Shown here in pieces: positions 18,296-28,554 of a DNA stretch of 64,000 bases. The translations under genes and the position numbers were made by a program. Source of the stretch: Corynebacterium vitaeruminis DSM 20294 (GTDB lineage Bacteria; Actinomycetota; Actinomycetes; Mycobacteriales; Mycobacteriaceae); NCBI RefSeq assembly GCF_000550805.1, contig NZ_CP004353.1:2604001-2668000 (forward strand), in the 5' to 3' direction. The notes under the pieces were generated by a model. That model was not told the DNA's origin. It saw only the letters and a list, made by a program, of their open reading frames with translations, and ran no database searches. Positions within the stretch are counted from its first letter, which is position 1. Every line of letters begins with the position of its first letter.

Positions 18296-19627
18296 TTAGG
18301 CGTTGTCGCGAATGGCTGCGGCGAGGATGCGGAGCCCCTCGCGCAGGGTGGCTTCAGGGATGACCAGCGGCGGGAGCAGGCGAATGACGTTGTAGTCCAT
18401 GCCGCAGGTGAGGATGAGGACGCCAGCATCCATGCAGGCCTTCGCGGCCGCCTTGGTCAGCGCGGCGTTCGGCTTGCCGTCCGCGTCCACGAACTCCAGG
18501 CCGATCATCGCGCCGTGCCCGCGGATCTCCGCGACCTCCGGGAGCTCGAGCAGGGGCTCGAGCTCTTCGCGAACGATCTTTTCAATCTCCTGGGCGCGGC
18601 CGGGGAGATCAAGCTCCTCCATCTGCCCGAGCGCCGCGACCGCCGCGGCGCAAGCCACGGGGTTGCCGCCGTAGGTCCCGCCGAGGCCGCCGACGACGGG
18701 GGCGTCCATGATCTCGGCCCGACCGGTTACCGCCGACAGCGGCATGCCGCCCGCAATGCCCTTCGCGATGGTGACGAGGTCCGGAACCACGCTCTCGTGG
18801 TCGACCGCCCACCACTTTCCGGTGCGGGCAAGGCCCGCCTGGATTTCATCGGCGACGAAGACGACGCCATTGTCCTTGCACCATGCGGCGATCGCGGGCA
18901 GGAAGCCTTCCGCCGGGACGATGAATCCGCCCTCGCCCTGGATGGGCTCGATGACCACGCACGCCAGGTTCTCAGCCCCGACTTCCTTCTCGATCATGTG
19001 GATCGTGCGCGCGGCGGCCGCCTCGCCGGTGAGCCCGTCGCGCAGCGGGTAGGACATGGGCGCGCGGTAGACCTCGGTGGCGAAGGGGCCGAAACCGGTC
19101 TTGTACGGGGTGTTCTTCGCCGTCATGGCCATGGTGAGGTTCGTGCGGCCGTGGTAGGAGTTGTCGAAGACGACGACGGCGTCCTTCTTGGTGTAGGCGC
19201 GCGCGATCTTCACCGCGTTCTCCACCGCCTCTGCGCCGGAGTTGAGGAGCACGGTCTTCTTCTCGTGGTCGCCCGGGGTGAGCGCGTTGAGTTTCTCTGC
19301 CACCGCGACGTAGGACTCGTAGGGGGAGACCATGAAGCAGGTGTGGGTGAAGTGGGCGGCCGATTCCTGGACGGCGGCGACCACCGCCGGGTTGGACGCG
19401 CCCACGGAGGTCACCGCGATGCCGGAGGCGAAGTCGATGTAGGAGTTGCCGTCCGCGTCGACCAAGACGCCGCCGTCTGCATCGACGACGTAGCCCGGCA
19501 GCCCGGGGGTGAGGGCGCGCGGCACGGCCTTCACGCGACGCTCGTCCAGCTGCTGGTTGAGCGAGCCTCCGGTTTCGACATCTGCCTTCTTCACCGTCTG
19601 CTCGAGGTGGTACTCAAGGTCCTTCAT
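18296..19627 (-). CDS. gabT: 4-aminobutyrate aminotransferase GabT
   Basis: A 443-residue class III aminotransferase. The PLP Lys is in LVTIAKGIAGG, the cofactor Asp in VADEIQAGLARTG, and LNSGAEAVENAVKIAR binds phosphate. It transfers the amino group of GABA to 2-oxoglutarate. GGAAGGA precedes ATG 19627. It heads the gabT-gabD-permease operon and is divergent from the PucR-type regulator gene. A perfect 8-bp inverted repeat lies in its leader. Confidence 0.93.
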   Translation of the reverse strand: MKDLEYHLEQTVKKADVETGGSLNQQLDERRVKAVPRALTPGLPGYVVDADGGVLVDADGNSYIDFASGIAVTSVGASNPAVVAAVQESAAHFTHTCFMVSPYESYVAVAEKLNALTPGDHEKKTVLLNSGAEAVENAVKIARAYTKKDAVVVFDNSYHGRTNLTMAMTAKNTPYKTGFGPFATEVYRAPMSYPLRDGLTGEAAAARTIHMIEKEVGAENLACVVIEPIQGEGGFIVPAEGFLPAIAAWCKDNGVVFVADEIQAGLARTGKWWAVDHESVVPDLVTIAKGIAGGMPLSAVTGRAEIMDAPVVGGLGGTYGGNPVACAAAVAALGQMEELDLPGRAQEIEKIVREELEPLLELPEVAEIRGHGAMIGLEFVDADGKPNAALTKAAAKACMDAGVLILTCGMDYNVIRLLPPLVIPEATLREGLRILAAAIRDNA

Positions 19628-19636
19628 GGTGTTCCT

Positions 19637-19678
19637 TCCGTGTCAGTTGAAGTGGATGAGTTCATACTGAGACACGGA
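19637..19678. promoter_or_regulatory. Inverted repeat in the gabT leader
   Basis: TCCGTGTC (19637-19644) and GACACGGA (19671-19678) form a perfect 8-bp inverted repeat with a 26-base spacer, ending nine bases from the gabT start. It could be an operator or an mRNA stem next to the ribosome site. Confidence 0.45.
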
Positions 19679-19693
19679 CCAGCCTTCGACATA

Positions 19694-19731
19694 TGGCCAT
19701 GTTGTCGAAATTTGAACCAGATCATTGGCCA
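19694..19731. promoter_or_regulatory. Direct repeat, candidate GabR operator
   Basis: TGGCCA occurs at 19694-19699 and 19726-19731, each in a similar context (ATATGGCCATGTTG and CATTGGCCAGTTTG). The 32-base spacing is three helical turns. It lies between the divergent gabT and regulator genes. Confidence 0.45.
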
Positions 19732-19742
19732 GTTTGTATAAT
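19712..19742 (+). promoter_or_regulatory. Promoter of the gabR-like gene, probably leaderless
   Basis: TATAAT at 19737-19742 is a perfect -10 and TTGAAC at 19712-19717 a plausible -35 with a 19-base spacer. A start site seven bases after the -10 would fall at or beside the ATG at 19751, so the mRNA would lack a leader. Confidence 0.65.
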
Positions 19743-19750
19743 CGTGCAGC

Positions 19751-21241
19751 ATGGAGCATCATTTCGAATCGAATGAACTGCCATTACGATGGCTACTTTC
19801 GCAGAAGTCGCTCGAATTACTTTCTATTAACCAACAGTCATCAAGCTTCAGGGTCGTCCAAGCGACCGAGCTCACCGACCCCTCCCCCTTCCTCTCCGAC
19901 AAGGCGATCGTCCTTACGGTGGGCCTCGGCTTCGAGGGCAACGCGGACGGATTCGGTGACTACGTCCGGACGCTCAAGAGGGCGGGCGTCGCCGCCATTG
20001 GTTTCGGCACCGGGCTGATCTTCGACGCCGTGCCGACCCAACTCATCGACGGTGCGCGCGCGGAAGACATGGCGTTGTTCGAGGTGCCCCACGACACCGC
20101 GTTCCTTTCCATCACGGAGGCCGTCAACCGCGAGTTCTCCAAGCGCGAATCCCTCATGCAAGAGGAGCTATCCCGCAAGCAGCGCAACGCGACCCAGGCG
20201 GCGATCACCGGCGGGATCGATGCCCTGATCGAGCTCGCCTCGCGGGATCTCGGGTGCGCGGTGGCGATCATCGACAACGACGACCGCGTCGTTGCCCGCG
20301 CCAACCGCGATGGTCTCGACGCTACCGTAGCCCCCGACCACGCGCAGCACCACATCCACCACCGGATGCTGAGCTTCGGGGAGCGCTTTCACTCGTTCGT
20401 CACGCTCAGCAACAGCTCGCTGACTCCCCTCGATCGCCAGTACATCAAGCACGTGGCAGGCCTTGCCGACCTCCTCCTCCAGCGCCCACTCAGCCTGCGC
20501 CGCGCCCGTGCCTCCCTCAACTCCCTGGCCCTGAGCGTCCTGCTCGGGCTCGACGCCCAGCCGCAACACCTGACCCGTGCCTTCTCCCGGATCGCCGATT
20601 CCAGGGGGATGATCCGCCCCGTCATCATCCACACGAACGTCGACAAGCAAAGCGCAAGGCTGCTCAATGGGATCGACGAGGCCCTGTCCAAGTCGGACCG
20701 CGAGCTGTGCGCGCTATCGCTTGATTCCAAGACCACCCTGGTTTTCTTCCGCGGCTCGCGCACCCCGGAGGAGATCATGGAGCTCGTCGGCGCGCGGCGC
20801 GAGTTCGCCCGGATCGCCATCGGCGCGGCCTTGGAGTGGGAAAACATCGACGCCACGATCGTCGATGCACTGGTTACCACGGCAAAGTCCCTGCCCTTGG
20901 GGCATTTCCTCGGCCCGGAAAGCTCTCCGCTCAAGTGGATTCACGACGCCGCCGTGCGCCAGGCCCTCGACCACCGAGCGCGCGAGACCCTGTCCAAGCT
21001 CGCCGATCATGACGGGGCCCATCACAACGATCTCGTGCAGACGCTCGTGACCTACCTCTACTCCGGGGCCAACGCGAAGGCGACGGCCGCTACTCTCGGC
21101 GTCCATCGGCACACCATCCGCGGCAAGCTGACCAAGATCGAGGAGATCTGCGAGGTCGACTTGAACGACCCGGTCACTCGCGCGGAGCTGCTCATCGTCG
21201 CGGTCTCCCGCCACGCGCACGAAAAGCCGACACAGAACTAA
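19751..21241 (+). CDS. gabR: PucR-family transcriptional regulator of the GABA cluster (GabR-like)
   Basis: A 496-residue regulator. The N-terminal region (about 1-130) is a PucR ligand-sensing domain and the C-terminus (about 425-490) a PucR-type helix-turn-helix, with the block ATAATLGVHRHTIRGKL typical of HTH_30. It is divergent from gabT. In C. glutamicum a PucR-type GabR activates the gabTDP genes, and the same arrangement here supports that role. It is unrelated to the MocR-type GabR of Bacillus. The gene appears to be transcribed without a leader. Confidence 0.88.
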   Translation: MEHHFESNELPLRWLLSQKSLELLSINQQSSSFRVVQATELTDPSPFLSDKAIVLTVGLGFEGNADGFGDYVRTLKRAGVAAIGFGTGLIFDAVPTQLIDGARAEDMALFEVPHDTAFLSITEAVNREFSKRESLMQEELSRKQRNATQAAITGGIDALIELASRDLGCAVAIIDNDDRVVARANRDGLDATVAPDHAQHHIHHRMLSFGERFHSFVTLSNSSLTPLDRQYIKHVAGLADLLLQRPLSLRRARASLNSLALSVLLGLDAQPQHLTRAFSRIADSRGMIRPVIIHTNVDKQSARLLNGIDEALSKSDRELCALSLDSKTTLVFFRGSRTPEEIMELVGARREFARIAIGAALEWENIDATIVDALVTTAKSLPLGHFLGPESSPLKWIHDAAVRQALDHRARETLSKLADHDGAHHNDLVQTLVTYLYSGANAKATAATLGVHRHTIRGKLTKIEEICEVDLNDPVTRAELLIVAVSRHAHEKPTQN

Positions 21242-21290
21242 CTGCCTGCATCGGCTTCTCGACGCCTTCGGCCTCGCAGCCAAGCCCCGC

Positions 21291-21707
21291 CTAGCGGCGG
21301 CGGCCCCTGCGCGGCTCCCACATGACCACCGCGGTCGAGCGCGGCACGTGGACGATCTCCCCGCGGGGGCGGTTGCCGTGGGCGAGCAGCTGCTCGTTCT
21401 CGCCCTTGAGCTCCTCGTTTTCCTTGCGCAGGCGCGCGTTTTCCTTCTTGAGCTCGATGATCGCCTTGATGCCCGCCAGGTTCACGCCGTCCTCCTGGCT
21501 GAGGCGCTGAACGCTGCGGAGCAGCTCGACGTCGTGGAGCGAGTAGCGGCGCCCGCCGCCCGAGGTCCGTTGCGGCGTGACCAAACCAAGGCGGTCGTAC
21601 TGGCGCAGCGTCTGCGCGTGCATGCCCGCGAGCTCCGCGGCGACGGAGATCACGAAGACCTCGCCGAGCTCCTCGTCGTGTGCCGAGCGGTCGTTCTTCC
21701 TAGCCAT
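21291..21707 (-). CDS. hspR: HspR, MerR-type heat-shock repressor
   Basis: A 138-residue repressor. The MerR-type helix-turn-helix spans about 20-85 with AGMHAQTLRQYDRLGLV and GGGRRYS, followed by a Lys/Glu-rich coiled coil (about 86-110) used for dimerisation and DnaK contact. It is the last gene of the dnaK-grpE-dnaJ-hspR set, 51 bases after dnaJ. HspR binds HAIR inverted repeats; three HAIR-like sites lie upstream of dnaK, so the operon is autoregulated. Confidence 0.95.
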   Translation of the reverse strand: MARKNDRSAHDEELGEVFVISVAAELAGMHAQTLRQYDRLGLVTPQRTSGGGRRYSLHDVELLRSVQRLSQEDGVNLAGIKAIIELKKENARLRKENEELKGENEQLLAHGNRPRGEIVHVPRSTAVVMWEPRRGRRR

Positions 21708-21758
21708 GGTCTGTCACCTCCCATCACGATGAATTCTTAAAGCGTTGTGTTTTCCTGA

Positions 21759-22964
21759 TTAGACGGCGCCCGCCCAGCCCGCGCGCGGGTTGAAGCCGGC
21801 GTCCTTTTCCGCCTGGGCGTAGGTGCGCAGCGCGCTGCTGGCCGCTGCGTCGAGGTGCTTCGGCACCTGGATCGACACCTTGACCAGAAGGTCGCCCGCC
21901 GAGCCGTTGCGCTTGGGGACGCCGCGGCCGCGCACGCGCAGCACGCGCCCGTTCGGGGTGCCCGCCGGGATCTTCAGCCGCACCGGCTGGTCGAGGGTGG
22001 GCACCGAGACGGTGTCGCCCAGGCTGGCCTCGGCGAAGGTGATCGGGACGGTGACCTCGAGGTCGTCGCCCGCGCGGGTGAACACCGGGTCGGCCTTCAC
22101 GTGTACGTTGACGAACAGGTCGCCGGCCGGGGTCCCGTTGGGCCCGGCTTCGCCCTGCCCTGCCAGCCGCACTTTCTGGCCGTCGATAACGCCGACGGGG
22201 ATGCGAACCGTGATCGAGCGCGAGCGGCGGACGGTTCCGGTGCCGTTGCAATCGGGGCAGGGGTCGGTGATCATCTTGCCGGTGCCGCCGCAGTGGGTGC
22301 ACGGCGCGGAGAACCCGAACGCGCCCCTGTTTTCCGAGGTAAATCCGGTTCCGTTGCAGTAGGTGCACTGCGACGACTTACCGGACTTCGAGCCGGAGCC
22401 GTGGCAGGTGGTGCAGGGTGCGTCGCCGGTCAGCTCTAGCGGGATCGTCGTCCCTTTTGCCGCCTCCCGGAATTCAAGGGTGATGTCCGTTTCGACGTCC
22501 GCCCCTCGTTGCGGCCGGCCTGCGTTGCGATGAGCACCGCCGCGGTTGAAAAGCCCACCGAAGATATCCCCAAAACCACCTTCCTGAGCGTTGCTTCCAC
22601 CCGTTCCAGATCGATGTCCGAAAATGTCCCCGAGGTCGAAGTCGAAGTTTTCGCCCGTCTGCGTGCGAAACCCGCCCGGAAAGCCGGACCCCGCATTCTG
22701 TCCAAAGCCGCGGAAGCCACCCGAGGCAATCATGGACCGGAACTCGTCGTATTCCTTGCGCTTGTTCTCGTCGCCGATGACGTCGTACGCCTCGGCGATC
22801 TCCTTGAACCTTTCCTCCGCAGCCTTATCGCCCGGGTGCGAGTCGGGGTGGTTTTCGCGGGCGAGCTTGCGGTAGGCCTTCTTGATCTCGGCCTCGGTCG
22901 CGGTCTTGGACACGCCCAGGTCGGCGTAGTAGTCCTTGTCCGCCCATTCGTTCTTTGGTGCCAT
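21759..22964 (-). CDS. dnaJ: Chaperone DnaJ
   Basis: A 401-residue type I co-chaperone. The J domain (about 8-75) carries HPD in NHPDSHPG, followed by a Gly/Phe-rich stretch, then four zinc repeats ([32 protein letters not shown]) and the substrate-binding C-terminus. It stimulates DnaK's ATPase and presents unfolded clients. Unlike the dnaK-grpE junction, 373 bases separate grpE from dnaJ, including a large hairpin, so dnaJ probably has its own promoter. Confidence 0.96.
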   Translation of the reverse strand: MAPKNEWADKDYYADLGVSKTATEAEIKKAYRKLARENHPDSHPGDKAAEERFKEIAEAYDVIGDENKRKEYDEFRSMIASGGFRGFGQNAGSGFPGGFRTQTGENFDFDLGDIFGHRSGTGGSNAQEGGFGDIFGGLFNRGGAHRNAGRPQRGADVETDITLEFREAAKGTTIPLELTGDAPCTTCHGSGSKSGKSSQCTYCNGTGFTSENRGAFGFSAPCTHCGGTGKMITDPCPDCNGTGTVRRSRSITVRIPVGVIDGQKVRLAGQGEAGPNGTPAGDLFVNVHVKADPVFTRAGDDLEVTVPITFAEASLGDTVSVPTLDQPVRLKIPAGTPNGRVLRVRGRGVPKRNGSAGDLLVKVSIQVPKHLDAAASSALRTYAQAEKDAGFNPRAGWAGAV

Positions 22965-23062
22965 TAGTGGTTGCCTCCTTCCTTGGTTGAACTGTAACTA
23001 GCGCGGATCGCGCCGCCTCTTGCGCGCACGGGGTCATCCGCCGGGGTGTGAATACGTTTCAT
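22964..23062 (-). CDS. Possible 32-residue leader peptide upstream of dnaJ
   Basis: ATG at 23062, preceded by AAGGAAAG, opens a 32-codon frame whose TAA overlaps the dnaJ ATG by one base (TAATG). This arrangement would couple dnaJ translation to the small frame. The peptide is basic and matches no family I know. It may be an artefact of an open frame, so I rate it low. Confidence 0.3.
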   Translation of the reverse strand: MKRIHTPADDPVRARGGAIRASYSSTKEGGNH

Positions 23063-23337
23063 GCACTTTCCTTCTGTTTTTATTTGCCCCTGCTTAGCTT
23101 TCAACAGAGGTTCCATACACTTAATAAAACGCCCGCGACGTGGAAGAATTCCCAAATTGCGGCAATAAGTTGAGTCTATCAGGCTAATGTTTCTTGAGCG
23201 TAGTTATATCAGGTTTTGGGTTGCCCGGCGGGGACAGTATGAGAAAGCCCGCCAGCCGCAGCACTTGGGGTTTCCAAGCTGCCTGCAGGTGGCGGGCTCC
23301 CTTTTTCTTGCTTGTCGACGCCTGCGGCGCCGAGACG
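22967..23337. other. Intergenic region between dnaJ and grpE
   Basis: A 371-base gap, AT-rich between 23080 and 23215, with the terminator hairpin at 23246-23298 and a motif-B copy (GCTTGTCGACGCC, 23310-23322). Apart from the short candidate leader frame, I see no gene. A dnaJ promoter must lie here if transcription stops at the hairpin. Confidence 0.6.
23246..23298. terminator. Large branched hairpin after grpE
   Basis: AGCCCGCCA (23246-23254) pairs with TGGCGGGCT (23290-23298). Inside it a second stem forms from GCAGCACTTGG and CCAAGCTGC. A T-rich CCTTTTTCTT follows on the plus side and TTTCTC on the minus side. Confidence 0.65.
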
Positions 23338-23990
23338 CTAGGCCGGGTCGGCGATGATCACCATCGCCGTGCGCAGCAGCCGCTCGTCGAGCTGGTAGCC
23401 CTTGCGCAGCACCGTGCCGATGGCCTTCTCGTCGCCGGTGGAAAGATCCTGGACCGCCTCGTGGCGCTCCGGGTCGAAGGCGTCGCCCTCCTCGCCGAAG
23501 GAGGTGACCTTCAGTCCGTCCAGGATGCCCACCAACTTGTCGCGGAACACCTTGAGCGGGCCTTCGGCGAGGTCGCCGTGCTTTTCCGCCAGCTCGAGGT
23601 CGTCTAGGACCGGCAGCAGCTGGGCGATGACCTGCGCCTTGGCGTTGTCGATGCTCACCTTGCGCTCGCGGTCCGTGCGGCGGCGGTAGTTCGCGTACTC
23701 CGCGGACAGCCGCTGCAGGTCCTCGGTGCGCTCGGCGAGCTGCGCCTCGACCGAGTCCACCTTGCCGTCGCCATCGGCGTCGGCGGGTGCGTCCGGATCG
23801 ATGTCGGCGAGCGCCTCGGCGAGGTCCGCCTCGAGCGTGGGATCCAGCTCGGAGGCGTCGGCAGCCTGGGCGGCGGCGTCCGCCGGGTCCGCGGCGCGGG
23901 CCTCGGACCCCGTGGACCCAGTGGACCCGGTGGGCTCGTTGGGCTCAGCAGGCTCGGTGAAGTCCTTGTCGCCCGGGTTGTCGTTTACGC

Positions 23991-23994
<4 letters not shown>
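23338..23994 (-). CDS. grpE: Nucleotide exchange factor GrpE
   Basis: A 218-residue protein. The first about 90 residues are acidic and low-complexity; residues about 90-150 form the coiled-coil dimer stalk with the recognisable [11 protein letters not shown] and [11 protein letters not shown] blocks; the beta domain ends near VITVIADPA-type sequence (here MVIIADPA). It releases ADP from DnaK. Its start overlaps the dnaK stop (ATGA at 23994), so both are translated together. Confidence 0.95.
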
Positions 23995-25826
<1,832 letters not shown>

Positions 25827-25873
25827 AATGATTTCCTCCAGAAAAAGTAGTGATTGTTGACTGCGTTTATGAA

Positions 25874-25894
25874 GTTGACTGCCGTCGACTCAAC
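25874..25894. promoter_or_regulatory. HAIR element 1 (HspR operator)
   Basis: GTTGACT-N7-ACTCAAC resembles the HAIR consensus CTTGAGT-N7-ACTCAAG, with the correct seven-base spacer. The site is also flanked by an exact AAGTTGA / TCAACTT inverted repeat. Confidence 0.65.
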
Positions 25895-25929
25895 TTAGTA
25901 TCCACCACCGGAGCGGTAATGTCCAGCTA

Positions 25930-25950
25930 CTTGAGTCGGCCTCACTCAAC
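25930..25950. promoter_or_regulatory. HAIR element 2 (HspR operator)
   Basis: CTTGAGT-N7-ACTCAAC matches the HAIR consensus CTTGAGT-N7-ACTCAAG at 13 of 14 fixed bases. It is about 105 bases upstream of the dnaK start. Confidence 0.85.
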
Positions 25951-25982
25951 CTGACACTTAGAGTAACGCGGCTTCCCACAAA

Positions 25983-26003
25983 GTTGTTCCCACCTGACTC
26001 AAC
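25983..26003. promoter_or_regulatory. HAIR element 3 (weak)
   Basis: GTTGTTC-N7-ACTCAAC has one good half-site and one poor one with the right spacer. It could give cooperative binding with the two stronger sites. Confidence 0.4.
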
Positions 26004-26168
26004 TTTTTTTATTTCCGTTCTTTTCGCGCTGGTCATCGCCCGCTTTCGCTTTCCGACGCCTATGGCTTTGAACCCTACACACCCCACCCGACACGCGCCT
26101 TCGCGCGCGAGACGTCGGCAAACTTCTGTGGCCACTTCCTGCGGGATTGTGGCAAAGTGGTAGGCACT

Positions 26169-27512
26169 ATGAGTAGCGAAGACAAGCCGAACCCTGAGGC
26201 GGGAGCCGAAGGCGTCGACAAGCGAAATGCGAAAGACCCCGCGACCCGCCTCGACGAGGTGCTGGACCAAGTCGTGGAGGAAGACGTCCTCCCCCTCGAA
26301 GAGGAGCCACTGGTCGCGCCGGCGCCCACGGTCGACCGCGCGCTGATCCTCGGGCAGGACGGCCGCTGGGTCGCGGGCTGGGCGCTGCGGTTTATCATCA
26401 TGGCCGCGGCCGTGGTCATACTGTGGAAGGCGCTCGGCACGATCTGGTCGGGACTGTTGCCCGTCATGCTCGCGCTCATCGTCTGCACCGTGTGGTGGCC
26501 GCCGGTGCGCTGGCTGCGCGCCCGCAAGGTTCCCGCCGCGCTCGCCGTCATCCTCGTGATCCTGGGCTCGATCGCGCTCATCGGCGGCATCGTCGCGCTC
26601 ATCGCCCCGAGCATCGCCGGCCAGTCGAAGGACCTCGTGGACAAGGCCAGCCAGGGCATCGACCAGGTGCGCAACTGGCTGGAGACGGGCCCGCTCAATA
26701 TTGATATGAGCCAGTACGACAACCTCATTCAGAAGGGAATCACCTTCCTGCAGAACCAGATGTCCAACATCGCCTCCGGCGTGGTGGGCGGCGTGGCCAT
26801 GGCCAGCGAGGTGCTCGTCACGGTCGTGCTCATGATCATCCTGTCGTTCTTCTTCCTAAAGGACGGCGACAAGTTCCTGCCGATGATCCGCAAGACCACC
26901 GGCCCGAACGTCGGCTGGCACCTCACCGAGGTGCTCACCCGCATGTGGAACACCCTCGGCGGCTACGTCCGCGCGCAGGCCACGGTCTCGATGGTCGACG
27001 CCATCTTCATCGGGGTGGGCCTCATCGTGCTCAAGGTGCCGCTGGCGCTCGCGCTGGCCGTGGTCACCTTCTTCGCGGGCTTTATCCCGATCGTCGGTGC
27101 GTTCTCCGCGGGCGCGCTGGCAGTCATCATCGCGCTGGTGTCCAACGGCATCCAGAGCGCGGTGTTCGTGCTCATCCTCATCATCGCCGTCCAGCAGATC
27201 GAGGGCCACATCCTGCAGCCGCTGCTGCAGTCAAAGGCCATGAACCTGCACGCGGCGATCGTCCTGCTCTCGGTCACGCTCGGCTCCACCCTGTTCGGCG
27301 TCATCGGCGCGTTCCTCGCGGTGCCGATCGCGGCGACGTTGGCGGTGCTCGTGCGCTACCACACCGAGCTGGTGGCGCTGCGCGCGGGCGAGATCACCAT
27401 CGACGACATGGAGATGGCCACCTCCATGGAGACCGAGACCAACGTCAGCGTCCAGGAGGCGTGGGGGAGCTTCCGAGAGAGCCTGAGCGGATTGGGAAAG
27501 AAGAGCGAGTAG
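26169..27512 (+). CDS. AI-2E (UPF0118/PerM) family membrane transporter
   Basis: A 447-residue polytopic membrane protein. After a charged cytosolic N-terminus (about 1-65) there are about eight hydrophobic segments, a long loop in the middle and the family's C-terminal helices with GHILQPLLQSKAMNLH. ATG at 26169 is chosen over GTG 26157. Family members include the AI-2 exporter TqsA and Na+/H+ antiporters, so the substrate is open. A motif-B element (26211-26223) lies inside the first codons. Confidence 0.85.
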   Translation: MSSEDKPNPEAGAEGVDKRNAKDPATRLDEVLDQVVEEDVLPLEEEPLVAPAPTVDRALILGQDGRWVAGWALRFIIMAAAVVILWKALGTIWSGLLPVMLALIVCTVWWPPVRWLRARKVPAALAVILVILGSIALIGGIVALIAPSIAGQSKDLVDKASQGIDQVRNWLETGPLNIDMSQYDNLIQKGITFLQNQMSNIASGVVGGVAMASEVLVTVVLMIILSFFFLKDGDKFLPMIRKTTGPNVGWHLTEVLTRMWNTLGGYVRAQATVSMVDAIFIGVGLIVLKVPLALALAVVTFFAGFIPIVGAFSAGALAVIIALVSNGIQSAVFVLILIIAVQQIEGHILQPLLQSKAMNLHAAIVLLSVTLGSTLFGVIGAFLAVPIAATLAVLVRYHTELVALRAGEITIDDMEMATSMETETNVSVQEAWGSFRESLSGLGKKSE

Positions 27513-27522
27513 CACGCTTGCC

Positions 27523-27537
27523 GACGCCTACGGCGTC
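27523..27537. terminator. Small hairpin between convergent genes
   Basis: GACGCC-TAC-GGCGTC, immediately preceded by GCTTGCC, is a motif-B element that folds into a 6-bp hairpin. It lies between the ends of the AI-2E family gene and cysZ. Confidence 0.4.
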
Positions 27538-27554
27538 TGGCCCGCGGCCTTCCT

Positions 27555-28502
27555 TTAGGACGCCACCGCGGCGGTCTCCGAATCCTCGAACTCCTCGCTG
27601 CGCGAGGTGCTCACCTGCCCCTCGGCGCGGCGGGCGCGGGCGATCGCGACGCCGCGGAGCGTGAGCAGCACGCCCACCGCGAAGACCGCGGCCTGGATCC
27701 CCCACTGCACCGGGGTGTGCGCGATCGATCCCGCGCCGAGCAGGGCGAGGACGTTCGGCAGGTTGAGCATGACGATGAGCGAGCCCACGATCCCGCCGAG
27801 CGCCACCGGGTTCATGCGCGAGATGAGGAACGCGGCGATCGGGGTGGTGATGACGCCGCCGATGAGCAGCGCGACCACGGCCGCGAGGTTGGCGGTGAGG
27901 TCGTCCCACAGCCCCACGACGAAGCCTAGGGTCGCGGCCACCGAGACGAGAAACTCCGCGGTGTTGACGGTGCCGACGATCCGGCGCGGCTCCTGACGCC
28001 CCAGCCCCATGAGCGTCGAGGTGGTCACCGGCCCCCAGCCGCCGCCACCGGAGGCGTCGACAAAGCCGCCGACCGAGCCCAAGAGCACGAGGAAGGGCGT
28101 CGAGTAGGTGCGCTTGGTCACCTCGCGCGCGACGCGCCCCTTGGAGAAGCGCCACACGAGGTTGATGCCGATGGCGACGAGGATCGCCGAGGTGACCGGC
28201 TTCGCGGCGGACGTCGAGAGGTTCGCCAGCAGCGTGGACCCGATGAAGGCGGCGATCGCACCGGGGACGCCGAGCTTGAGCACCACCTTCCAGTCGACGT
28301 TGCCGAAGCGCCAGTGGGCAAGCCCGGACATGAGAGTGGTGCCCACCTCGGCGGCGTGGACGATGGCCGAGGCCTGCGCCGGGCCGGCGCCCGCGAGCAG
28401 GATGAGGATGGTGGTCGAGGTGACGCCGAAGCCCATGCCGAGCCCGCCGTCGACGAGCTGGGCCGCGGCGCCAGCGATGGCGATGAAGATGAGTGTGCGC
28501 AT
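27555..28502 (-). CDS. cysZ: TauE/SafE-family permease CysZ
   Basis: A 315-residue membrane protein of the TauE/SafE family with about eight hydrophobic segments; GGLGMGFG and GGFVDASGGGGWGP are the family's paired motifs. By position, last in the cysIXHDNYZ order, it corresponds to the C. glutamicum protein proposed to import sulfate, although TauE relatives elsewhere export sulfite or sulfoacetate. It is unrelated to the E. coli CysZ fold. Confidence 0.87.
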   Translation of the reverse strand: MRTLIFIAIAGAAAQLVDGGLGMGFGVTSTTILILLAGAGPAQASAIVHAAEVGTTLMSGLAHWRFGNVDWKVVLKLGVPGAIAAFIGSTLLANLSTSAAKPVTSAILVAIGINLVWRFSKGRVAREVTKRTYSTPFLVLLGSVGGFVDASGGGGWGPVTTSTLMGLGRQEPRRIVGTVNTAEFLVSVAATLGFVVGLWDDLTANLAAVVALLIGGVITTPIAAFLISRMNPVALGGIVGSLIVMLNLPNVLALLGAGSIAHTPVQWGIQAAVFAVGVLLTLRGVAIARARRAEGQVSTSRSEEFEDSETAAVAS

Positions 28503-28554
28503 TGGAAGGTCCTTCTAAGAGAAGTGGTGGTGGGAAAGTCGTTGCAAGCGGCTT

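Larger units (their letters stand above)
25827..26168. other. Divergent control region between dnaK and the AI-2E family gene
   Basis: A 342-base gap holding the HspR sites of dnaK (25874-26003), a motif-B element at about 26036 and the short upstream region of the plus-strand gene. No gene is visible in it. Confidence 0.7.
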
